Source: Paracoccaceae bacterium (lineage in GTDB: Bacteria > Pseudomonadota > Alphaproteobacteria > Rhodobacterales > Rhodobacteraceae). From it: a stretch of DNA of 5,901 bases. This document shows, one piece after another, positions 1 to 4,896 of this stretch (position 1 is the stretch's first letter; the number at the start of each line of letters is the position of its first letter). The DNA lies in the NCBI GenBank assembly GCA_030625695.1, contig DAOUQK010000240.1:1-5901 (forward strand), given 5' to 3'. Made by a program: the position numbers and the translations under genes. The notes beneath the pieces are model-generated. The model did no database searches and was not told the DNA's origin. It saw only the letters and a program-made list of their open reading frames with translations.

Positions 1-679
1 AATGCGGGATCGATTGTTTGGCCTCGGTCAGGCGGGCGGCGATGATTTTTCGCATGCCGTTGAGGGGGATTTCCTCATACGCGCGGCCCTCGTACATGCG
101 GGCGACGGCGTCGGCGGCAGGGCCGGTGGCGAGGGTTTGGGCTGTGGTAGGGGCGGCAGCGGGGGCTGGTGTTTTGGCGGTTGTGGCTGTTGTTGCTTCC
201 ACATCGGCTTTGACGATACGTCCGTGCGGGCCGGTGCCGGATATTTGCGACAAATCGAGGCCTTTGTCGGCGGCGATGCGCCGCGCGAGGGGGGAGGCAA
301 AGACCCGAGGACCGGTTTGTGGTTGCGGGGCAGCGGGCTTCTCAGCGACCCCTGCGGGGGTCACCTCGGCACCCGCGTCGGGGGCCTTTGGCCCCTCCGG
401 TATTGTTGTGGGGGTGGTAAGCGTGTCCGCCGTTTCGCCGTCTTCGAGCAGGAGGGCAATCACGGCGTTGACTTTCACACCTTCGGTGCCCTCGGGGATC
501 ATGATCTTGGTGATGGTGCCTTCGTCGACCGCTTCGAATTCCATCGTTGCCTTGTCGGTTTCAATTTCCGCCAACAGGTCACCGGACGACACGGTATCGC
601 CTTCTTTGACCAGCCATTTGGCAAGCGTGCCTTCTTCCATGGTGGGCGAGAGGGCGGGCATCAGGATTTCAATGGGCAT
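1..679 (-). CDS. pdhC: Dihydrolipoamide acetyltransferase, E2 of pyruvate dehydrogenase (partial, N-terminal 226 residues)
   Basis: E2 core subunit of the pyruvate dehydrogenase complex; it moves the acetyl group from E1 to CoA through a swinging lipoyl arm. The reading frame opens with ATG at 679 and stays open to the left edge, so the C-terminal catalytic domain is mostly missing. I translated 226 residues. An N-terminal lipoyl domain covers about residues 1-78, with the lipoylated lysine K43 in ETDKATMEF. A Pro/Ala/Thr-rich linker follows. The peripheral subunit-binding domain is about 126-161 (FASPLARRIA, GTGPHGRIVKADVE). A second Ala/Thr/Pro linker leads to the start of the acyltransferase domain near 201 (YEEIPLNGMRKIIAARL). 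The Shine-Dalgarno GAAGGA lies 8 nt before the ATG, inside the end of the preceding small ORF, whose stop is only 1 nt upstream; translational coupling is likely. The lipoyl domain is about 86% identical to that of PdhB. Confidence 0.95.
   Translation of the reverse strand, partial: MPIEILMPALSPTMEEGTLAKWLVKEGDTVSSGDLLAEIETDKATMEFEAVDEGTITKIMIPEGTEGVKVNAVIALLLEDGETADTLTTPTTIPEGPKAPDAGAEVTPAGVAEKPAAPQPQTGPRVFASPLARRIAADKGLDLSQISGTGPHGRIVKADVEATTATTAKTPAPAAAPTTAQTLATGPAADAVARMYEGRAYEEIPLNGMRKIIAARLTEAKQSIPH
446..679 (-). repeat. Lipoyl-domain coding repeat, copy in pdhC
   Basis: This segment encodes residues 1-78 of PdhC and is a diverged direct repeat of 2076-2309 in pdhB, offset by 1630 bp. 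Over residues 1-84 the proteins are 72/84 identical. Over the first 54 codons I count 28 nucleotide differences in 162, most of them silent, so the copies are kept alike by selection rather than by very recent duplication. Confidence 0.85.
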
Positions 680-680
680 T

Positions 681-935
681 TTAGGTATCCTTCACAACAA
701 TCCGGTCGAATGGCCGTCTTACCGTCCCACCTTCAGTTTTAGCCGTAACTGCGTCCATGATTATTTCTATATTTGATTCAATCCACATTTTTCTATCTGC
801 AACTGATGAACTATCACCTACTTCATCATCGAGAAGCTCCCGAGGAATAATGACCTTGTGGCTTTGACCTTGGCCTTCAACAAAAAGGTAAAGATCAACT
901 TGAATGTTGTTCCCGAAGATTTCTGGTGTTTGCAT
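681..935 (-). CDS. Unrecognised 84-residue protein encoded between pdhB and pdhC
   Basis: I do not recognise this protein with confidence. It starts with ATG at 935, 12 nt after the pdhB stop, preceded by a GGAAA Shine-Dalgarno-like sequence. It ends with TAA 1 nt before the pdhC ATG, so it is embedded in the operon and probably co-translated. The product is acidic to neutral and soluble, with no signal peptide or membrane segment. A likely beta-hairpin spans about residues 10-30 (VDLYLFVEG, HKVIIPREL) and an amphipathic helix about 46-66 (DRKMWIESNIEIIMDAVTAK), with a basic patch (TVRRPFDR) near the end. The strand-then-helix layout loosely recalls the DUF1488 type; from memory, a small DUF5076 protein occupies a similar place in some rhizobial pdh loci. 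Neither match is secure. GC is about 42% by my count, with ATA, AGA, TCA and GTA codons uncommon in the neighbours, suggesting later acquisition. A role with PDH is inferred from position only. Confidence 0.72.
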   Translation of the reverse strand: MQTPEIFGNNIQVDLYLFVEGQGQSHKVIIPRELLDDEVGDSSSVADRKMWIESNIEIIMDAVTAKTEGGTVRRPFDRIVVKDT

Positions 936-947
936 GGGCGCGTTTCC

Positions 948-2309
948 TTACCGGTAGGTCACTTGTTTCACCGCTGCAATCACCTCGTCGGTGGTTACCA
1001 GCGCGAGTTTTTCCAGGTTGGCGGCATAAGGCATCGGCACGTCCTTGCCGGTGCAATTGATCACCGGCGCGTCGAGATAATCAAACGCCTCTTGCATGAT
1101 CACCGAGGTGATATAGCTGCCGACCGACCCTTGCGGCCAGCCTTCTTCGACTGTCACGCAGCGGTTGGTTTTCATCACCGAGCGGATGATCGCGCCGGTG
1201 TCCATGGGCCGCAGGGTGCGCAGGTCGAGGACCTCGGCTGAGATACCGTCTTCGGCCAGCTTGTCAGCCGCCTCAAGCGCGTATTGCATGCCGATGCCGA
1301 AGCTGACGATTGTTACGTCCGTACCGGTCCGCCAGATCCGGGCTTTGCCGAACGGCACGGTGTAGTCGTCCACGTCCGGCACATCAAAGTTGCGACCATA
1401 AAGGATTTCGTTTTCCAGGAAGATCACCGGGTTGGGATCGCGTATTGCCGTTTTCAGCAGGCCTTTGGCGTCGGACGCACAATAGGGCATCGCCACTTTC
1501 AGCCCCGGCACCTGCATGAACCAGGCGGCATAACATTGGCTGTGCTGGGCACCAACCCTTGCGGCAGCACCGTTGGCGCCGCGAAACACCATCGGCGCGC
1601 CCATTTGCCCGCCCGACATATACAGTGTCTTTGCGGCAGAGTTGATAATCTGATCAAGGGCTTGCACGGCGAAGTTGAAGGTCATGAATTCGACAATCGG
1701 TTTCAGGCCGGCATAGGCCGAGCCGACCGCGATGCCGGTGAACCCGTGTTCAGTAATTGGCGTATCAATCACCCGTTTGGGGCCGAATTCATCCAGCATG
1801 CCCTGACTGATCTTATAGGCACCCTGATATTCGGCCACCTCTTCGCCCATCAGATAGACATCTTCGTCGGCGCGCATTTCTTCGGCCATGGCGTCGCGCA
1901 ATGCTTCGCGTACGGTCTGCGCCTTCATCGGGGTGCCTTCGGGCCAGTCGGGGGTGGCGTTGGGCTGGGGCGGCGAGGCCGGGGCGGTGGACACCTGTGG
2001 CGTGGCGGGGGGGGCCTCGGCGGCCCCTTGCGGGGCCTTCTCGGAGGTTCCGTCGGGGACGGCTTCGCCTTCTTCGACCAGAATGGCGATCACGGCGTTG
2101 ACCTTCACGCCTTCGGTGCCCTCAGCGATCACAATCTTGCCGATGCTGCCCTCATCCACGGCTTCGAACTCCATCGTCGCCTTGTCGGTTTCAATCTCGG
2201 CCAGAATATCGCCCGAGGCGACGGTGTCGCCCTCTTTGACCAGCCATTTGGCGAGCGTGCCTTCTTCCATCGTCGGCGACAGGGCGGGCATAAGAATTTC
2301 GATTGCCAT
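948..2309 (-). CDS. pdhB: Pyruvate dehydrogenase E1 component beta subunit with N-terminal lipoyl domain
   Basis: Beta subunit of the thiamine-diphosphate-dependent E1. With PdhA it decarboxylates pyruvate and reductively acetylates lipoyl groups. The protein has 453 residues, longer than a plain E1 beta (about 325-330), because a complete lipoyl domain lies at residues 1-78 with lysine K43 in ETDKATMEF. An Ala/Pro-rich linker covers about 85-125. The E1 beta domain runs from about 126 to 453, with LMGEEVAEYQGAYK at 153-166 (E156/E157, the region of the ThDP-contacting glutamate), the conserved AQHSQ around H256, and the C-terminal transketolase-like domain (LDLRTLRPMD, VEEGWPQGSVGS). Fusion of a lipoyl domain to E1 beta is known in alphaproteobacteria such as Zymomonas and Sinorhizobium. 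The ATG is 14 nt after the pdhA stop, with GAAGGGGA as Shine-Dalgarno. The start is fixed by the conserved MAIEILMPALSPTM opening. Confidence 0.97.
   Translation of the reverse strand: MAIEILMPALSPTMEEGTLAKWLVKEGDTVASGDILAEIETDKATMEFEAVDEGSIGKIVIAEGTEGVKVNAVIAILVEEGEAVPDGTSEKAPQGAAEAPPATPQVSTAPASPPQPNATPDWPEGTPMKAQTVREALRDAMAEEMRADEDVYLMGEEVAEYQGAYKISQGMLDEFGPKRVIDTPITEHGFTGIAVGSAYAGLKPIVEFMTFNFAVQALDQIINSAAKTLYMSGGQMGAPMVFRGANGAAARVGAQHSQCYAAWFMQVPGLKVAMPYCASDAKGLLKTAIRDPNPVIFLENEILYGRNFDVPDVDDYTVPFGKARIWRTGTDVTIVSFGIGMQYALEAADKLAEDGISAEVLDLRTLRPMDTGAIIRSVMKTNRCVTVEEGWPQGSVGSYITSVIMQEAFDYLDAPVINCTGKDVPMPYAANLEKLALVTTDEVIAAVKQVTYR
2076..2309 (-). repeat. Lipoyl-domain coding repeat, copy in pdhB
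   Basis: Partner of 446-679. It encodes residues 1-78 of PdhB, including lipoyl lysine K43. The same 234-bp module is used as the N-terminus of two different subunits in one operon. Similarity is highest over the first 54 residues (3 substitutions) and drops after the hairpin that carries the lysine. Confidence 0.85.
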
Positions 2310-2323
2310 TGGTATGTTCCCCT

Positions 2324-3328
2324 TCAGGCCGTTGCTGGTTCAGCATAAATGTCAGTCCAAAGCTCTTCCAACGCCGGTTCCGGGCTTGCTTTGGCGAAAT
2401 CGGCCGCCTTGTTGACCGTAGCCTTGATGTCTTTGTCGATGGCTTTCAGATCGTCCTCGGTTGCGTGTTTGCCGGTCAGCAGCAAGGTTCGGACGTGTTC
2501 GATTGCATCGCGTTCTTCGCGCATTCTCTGGACTTCTTCGCGGGTGCGGTATTTGGCCGGGTCAGACATGGAATGACCGCGATAGCGATAGGTCTTGATC
2601 TCAAGGATATACGGCCCCTTGCCGGCCCGCGCATGCGCCACCGCCTTTTGACCGGCGGCTTTAACGGCCAGAACATCCATGCCATCCACCGGTTCGCCCG
2701 GGATGCCAAAGGCCTGACCACGGGTGTAGATATCGGGGGTCGAGGTGGACCGTTTCTGCGCTGTGCCCATAGCGTATTGGTTGTTTTCAATGACAAAAAT
2801 CACCGGCAATTCCCACAGGGCGGCCATGTTGAAGGCTTCATAGACCTGCCCCTGATTGGATGCGCCATCGCCGAAATAGGCGAAACTTACCCGCCCGTTG
2901 CCCTTGTACTTGTCAGCAAATGCCAACCCGGTGCCAAGCGGCACCTGCGCGCCAACAATGCCGTGCCCGCCGTAAAAGTTCTTTTCCTTGGAGAACATAT
3001 GCATCGAACCACCTTTGCCGCCCGAATAGCCGCCTGCGCGGCCGGTCAGTTCGGCCATCACCCCGTCCGGGTCCATACCGCAGGCCAGCATATGACCGTG
3101 ATCGCGGTAAGAAGTGATGCGTTTGTCTCCTTCCTCGGTGGTGGCTTCAAGGCCAACAACTACCGCCTCCTGGCCGATGTAAAGATGGCAGAACCCGCCG
3201 ATCAATCCCATGCCGTAAAGCTGCCCGGCCTTTTCTTCGAATCGTCGGATCAACAACATCTCGCGATAGAACCCTAACAGTTCTTCGGCGGAAGTATTTG
3301 ATTTCTTAGTGGATTTCTTCGCGGCCAT
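2324..3328 (-). CDS. pdhA: Pyruvate dehydrogenase E1 component alpha subunit
   Basis: Alpha subunit of pyruvate dehydrogenase E1, cytoplasmic, first gene of the pdh operon. The 334 residues match the usual bacterial alpha-subunit length. The ThDP/Mg motif begins with GDGASNQG at 153-160 and ends with ENN at 181-183. Active-site segments YRDHGH (74-79) and GGKGGSMH (103-110) are present, as is the loop YRYRGHSMSDP (247-257) equivalent to the regulated loop of mitochondrial E1 alpha. The N-terminus is a short Lys/Ser-rich tail (MAAKKSTKKS). The ATG at 3328 has a GAAGGG Shine-Dalgarno 9 nt upstream. The gene ends 14 nt before pdhB, as expected for two subunits of one heterotetramer. An inverted repeat 28-45 bp upstream of the start may be an operator. 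No truncation or missing key residue was seen. Confidence 0.97.
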   Translation of the reverse strand: MAAKKSTKKSNTSAEELLGFYREMLLIRRFEEKAGQLYGMGLIGGFCHLYIGQEAVVVGLEATTEEGDKRITSYRDHGHMLACGMDPDGVMAELTGRAGGYSGGKGGSMHMFSKEKNFYGGHGIVGAQVPLGTGLAFADKYKGNGRVSFAYFGDGASNQGQVYEAFNMAALWELPVIFVIENNQYAMGTAQKRSTSTPDIYTRGQAFGIPGEPVDGMDVLAVKAAGQKAVAHARAGKGPYILEIKTYRYRGHSMSDPAKYRTREEVQRMREERDAIEHVRTLLLTGKHATEDDLKAIDKDIKATVNKAADFAKASPEPALEELWTDIYAEPATA

Positions 3329-3355
3329 GATGCTGCACCCTTCGATGATCAGAAG

Positions 3356-3373
3356 TAGTTTAGTGTTAAACTA
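3356..3373. promoter_or_regulatory. 18-bp inverted repeat upstream of pdhA, putative operator
   Basis: Two perfect 7-bp arms, TAGTTTA and TAAACTA, are separated by GTGT, about 28 bp upstream of the pdhA ATG in a short AT-rich patch of the 104-bp ftsB-pdhA gap. A weak sigma70-like pair on the minus strand (ATGATT, 18 bp, TAAACT) would place the -10 inside the repeat, which would suit a repressor site. The sequence is unlike the E. coli PdhR operator as I recall it (AATTGGT/ACCAATT). No regulator is assigned. There is no T-tract, so it is not an intrinsic terminator for ftsB. Confidence 0.4.
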
Positions 3374-3432
3374 TCTAGTAAATCATTTCGGCAGCTCTGG
3401 CGAGAGGGAATTTCCGGCGCTTGAACTTCGTC

Positions 3433-3732
3433 CTAGCGAATGACGATTTCATCGGCCCGCAACAGCCCCAGAACCGAGCGGGCCTGCTGATCCAGCAAAT
3501 CCAGGTCAAGATAGTTGTCCGACAACCGATGTGTCAGGTTTTCCATCGTGGCGATCTGCGCCTGTAACTGCATCAGATCGCGCTCCAATACTTTGGCTTC
3601 GGCGGTGATCTCGACCCGGCGAAACAGACCATAGTCGCCTTGCACGGCGGCAAAAGTGAAATGCGCACTTAGCAAGAAGGCGGCGGCGAAAAATAATAGA
3701 ACGCCAAATTTGGGTCGGTTGGTTCTGGTCAC
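3433..3732 (-). CDS. FtsB/DivIC-like septum formation initiator family protein
   Basis: Small bitopic inner-membrane protein of the FtsB/DivIC type, expected to act in the divisome with FtsL and FtsQ. The 99 residues show the family layout: a short basic cytoplasmic N-terminus (MTRTNRPK), one membrane segment at about 9-30, then a periplasmic heptad-rich coiled coil at about 38-70 (AKVLERDLMQLQAQIATMENL), and a short C-terminal part ending in ARSVLGLLRADEIVIR, typical of alphaproteobacterial members. The start is GTG at 3732; no ATG lies upstream in frame, and AGAGG sits 10 nt before it. A gene of this type next to pdhA is a conserved alphaproteobacterial arrangement. It stops 104 bp before pdhA, so readthrough into pdhA is possible. 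The family call is strong. Whether it is the orthologue of E. coli FtsB is inference, so no symbol is given. Confidence 0.88.
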   Translation of the reverse strand: MTRTNRPKFGVLLFFAAAFLLSAHFTFAAVQGDYGLFRRVEITAEAKVLERDLMQLQAQIATMENLTHRLSDNYLDLDLLDQQARSVLGLLRADEIVIR

Positions 3733-3777
3733 GCAGGATCTGCCTCTGGGTGCGCCCTTGATCGGGCGTCTTCAGAT

Positions 3778-3806
3778 ACTATGGCACAAGTGATTCGCCT
3801 TGTGAA
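3778..3806 (-). promoter_or_regulatory. Candidate sigma70-type promoter of the FtsB-like gene, overlapping GANTC sites
   Basis: On the minus strand TTCACA (3806-3801; 5 of 6 to TTGACA) and CATAGT (3783-3778; 4 of 6 to TATAAT) are separated by exactly 17 bp. Transcription would start near 3771, giving a leader of about 40 nt before the GTG at 3732. One GANTC site (3804-3808) overlaps the -35 and a second (3792-3796) lies in the spacer. Assignment is by hexamer match only. Confidence 0.45.
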
Positions 3807-3808
3807 TC
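3785..3808. promoter_or_regulatory. Paired GANTC (CcrM-type) methylation sites in an inverted repeat
   Basis: GATTC at 3792-3796 and GAATC at 3804-3808 have start points 12 bp apart. The same stretch contains the inverted repeat CACAAG (3785-3790) / CTTGTG (3799-3804). GANTC is the recognition sequence of the cell-cycle methyltransferase CcrM in many alphaproteobacteria, and GcrA acts at promoters carrying such methylated sites. By eye the entire window has only five GANTC sites, so two within 17 bp directly upstream of a division gene is notable. Regulation is inferred. Confidence 0.5.
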
Positions 3809-3871
3809 CCTGTATTTACCGAATTTCACTCACCTGTGCGGACCTGTCGCCGAAATGCCGCGACGGGCGGT

Positions 3872-4765
3872 TTATCCGGCAACCGATGCGGCGTGGATCG
3901 ACGCAATTGACGCGGCCAGACGGGCGTCAAACGCTGCCTCTGACTGGTCATTGCTTAACCCTTCGGCCAATGCGCGCGAGAAAGATGCGACCACGCCGCC
4001 GTTCTGCGCCAGCCGCGTATTCGCCTCGTCGCGGGCATAGCCGCCTGACAGGGCCACCACCCGCATCACACCGGGATGATCGACCAGCGGGCGGTACAGG
4101 TTGGCTTTTTCTGGCAAGGTCAGTTTCAACATCACCTGTTCGCCGTCCGGCAGCGCGTCCAGCGCCCGGGTCAGTGCATCCAGCAACAGGTCTTCGGCCT
4201 GCGCCTTGTCAGCGATGGATATGGTCACTTCGGGTTCGACGATCGGCATCAGCCCGTGGGCGCGCACCTGTGCGGCTACGGCAAACTGTTGCGCCACATT
4301 GGCCGCAATCCCCGAGGGCGAGGCGGCGTCGATCACCGAGCGCATTTTTGTGCCAAATATCCCGGCCTTGACGGCGCGGGTCAGCAGCGCATCCAATCCG
4401 TCGTTTGGTTTCATCAGGCGCACGCCGTCCTGCACATCCTCTAACCCTTTGTCGATCTTCAAAAATGGCACCACGTGCCGGTTTTCCCATAGGAATTGCG
4501 CCGTTGGTATGCCGTCAATTTCGCGGTCCATGGTCATTTCAAACAGGATCGCACCAATCACCTGATCGCCGTTAAAGGCCGGTGATTTGATGATCCGTGC
4601 CCGCATCGCATGCACAAGGTCGTACATTTCAGCATCCGAAGTCCACGCATTCGCCTCAACACCATATTGCTTTAACGCATTCGGGGTCGAGCCGCCGGAC
4701 TGGTCCAATGCGGCGATAAAACCGGGGGCGGATGTGATCTGGGCGGACTGAATATCTTGGGACAT
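3872..4765 (-). CDS. fba: Class I fructose-bisphosphate aldolase
   Basis: Schiff-base (metal-independent) aldolase cleaving fructose 1,6-bisphosphate to dihydroxyacetone phosphate and glyceraldehyde 3-phosphate, reversible in gluconeogenesis; cytoplasmic. From ATG at 4765 it has 297 residues, the normal size for the short bacterial class I form. Signature stretches include the N-terminal APGFIAALDQSGGSTP, FLKIDKGL near 101-108, GIFGTKMRSVI near 135-145, PIVEPEV near 174-180, the probable Schiff-base lysine K214 in MLKLTLPEK, and the phosphate-binding LSGGY near 239-243. In-frame alternatives upstream are ATG at 4777 and TTG at 4786. I prefer 4765 because family members begin close to the SAPGFIAALDQSGG block and a weak GAAAG precedes it. 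It stands alone: gaps of over 100 bp lie on both sides, each with a candidate promoter. The symbol is by function; fda or fbaB are used for the same family. Confidence 0.93.
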   Translation of the reverse strand: MSQDIQSAQITSAPGFIAALDQSGGSTPNALKQYGVEANAWTSDAEMYDLVHAMRARIIKSPAFNGDQVIGAILFEMTMDREIDGIPTAQFLWENRHVVPFLKIDKGLEDVQDGVRLMKPNDGLDALLTRAVKAGIFGTKMRSVIDAASPSGIAANVAQQFAVAAQVRAHGLMPIVEPEVTISIADKAQAEDLLLDALTRALDALPDGEQVMLKLTLPEKANLYRPLVDHPGVMRVVALSGGYARDEANTRLAQNGGVVASFSRALAEGLSNDQSEAAFDARLAASIASIHAASVAG

Positions 4766-4789
4766 GGGAACTTTCATTTTTGGCAATAT

Positions 4790-4825
4790 CAGGCGGACCC
4801 GGTTAATGCGGGTCCGCCTGTTTTT
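4790..4825 (+). terminator. Strong intrinsic-terminator-like hairpin facing the plus strand
   Basis: A 12-bp GC-rich stem (4790-4801 paired with 4809-4820, arms containing AGGCGGACCC and GGGTCCGCCT) with a 7-nt loop is followed directly by TTTTT on the plus strand. This is textbook intrinsic-terminator form, but every gene in the window is on the minus strand. Read on the minus strand it is followed by GATATTGCC and has no U-tract. It lies just upstream of the aldolase start, in the leader or promoter region. Confidence 0.7.
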
Positions 4826-4849
4826 ATGTCACATGGGCCCCGGATTCAA
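4821..4849 (-). promoter_or_regulatory. Candidate promoter of the aldolase gene
   Basis: On the minus strand TTGAAT (4849-4844; 4 of 6) and TAAAAA (4826-4821; 4 of 6) are 17 bp apart. The -10 is the complement of the T-tract of the plus-strand hairpin. Transcription would begin near 4814, inside the first hairpin arm, so only part of that stem would be in the mRNA. A GANTC site (4843-4847) overlaps the -35. This is a hexamer-match call. Confidence 0.35.
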
Positions 4850-4871
4850 TGCGGGTGCAGCGTGCAAATCC

Positions 4872-4887
4872 ATGTTTGCGCAAACAT
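4872..4887. promoter_or_regulatory. Perfect 16-bp palindrome, putative operator upstream of the aldolase gene
   Basis: ATGTTTGCGCAAACAT is a perfect even-length palindrome with central GCGC. It starts 9 bp after the stop of the upstream gene and lies about 107 bp before the aldolase ATG. This shape suits LacI-family regulators, which bind palindromes with a central CG. Its centre is about 65 bp upstream of the inferred transcription start, a position more typical of an activator than of a simple repressor. It has no loop or T-tract and so is a poor terminator. The regulator is unknown. Confidence 0.5.
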
Positions 4888-4896
4888 CTAAAGGCA

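Noticed and set aside
2..742. Plus-strand open frame opposite pdhC and the small ORF
   Set aside because: The complementary frame encodes an unmistakable lipoyl and subunit-binding domain protein; the plus frame is a Gly/Arg-rich shadow.
681..935. Internal promoter for pdhC inside the AT-rich small ORF
   Set aside because: Several TATA-like words occur on the minus strand, but none is paired with a convincing -35 at 16-18 bp, and AT-richness alone explains them.
446..2309. Recent gene conversion or duplication of the lipoyl-domain DNA
   Set aside because: The copies differ mostly at silent positions (28 of 162 nt over the first 54 codons but only 3 amino-acid changes), which points to long divergence under purifying selection.
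1284..2348. Long plus-strand open frame (354 codons) opposite pdhB
   Set aside because: It lies antisense to a fully recognised E1 beta gene. Its predicted protein has no family character and is rich in His/Gly/Arg, as expected from the complement of GC-biased codons.
2303..3277. Plus-strand open frame (324 codons) opposite pdhA
   Set aside because: Antisense shadow of pdhA, with no recognisable motif and no upstream ribosome-binding site of note.
3752..3769. Small hairpin CGCCC/GGGCG in the ftsB leader
   Set aside because: The 5-bp stem has no T-tract on either strand; such short GC stems are common by chance in GC-rich DNA.
3843..3867. Stem-loop just after the aldolase stop as its terminator
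   Set aside because: On the minus strand the stem is only 5 bp plus a mismatch and two further pairs, and no T-tract follows, so it does not qualify as an intrinsic terminator.
4766..4786. Upstream starts for the aldolase (TTG 4786, ATG 4777)
   Set aside because: Neither has a better ribosome-binding site than ATG 4765, and they would add residues not expected ahead of the conserved N-terminal block. They remain possible.
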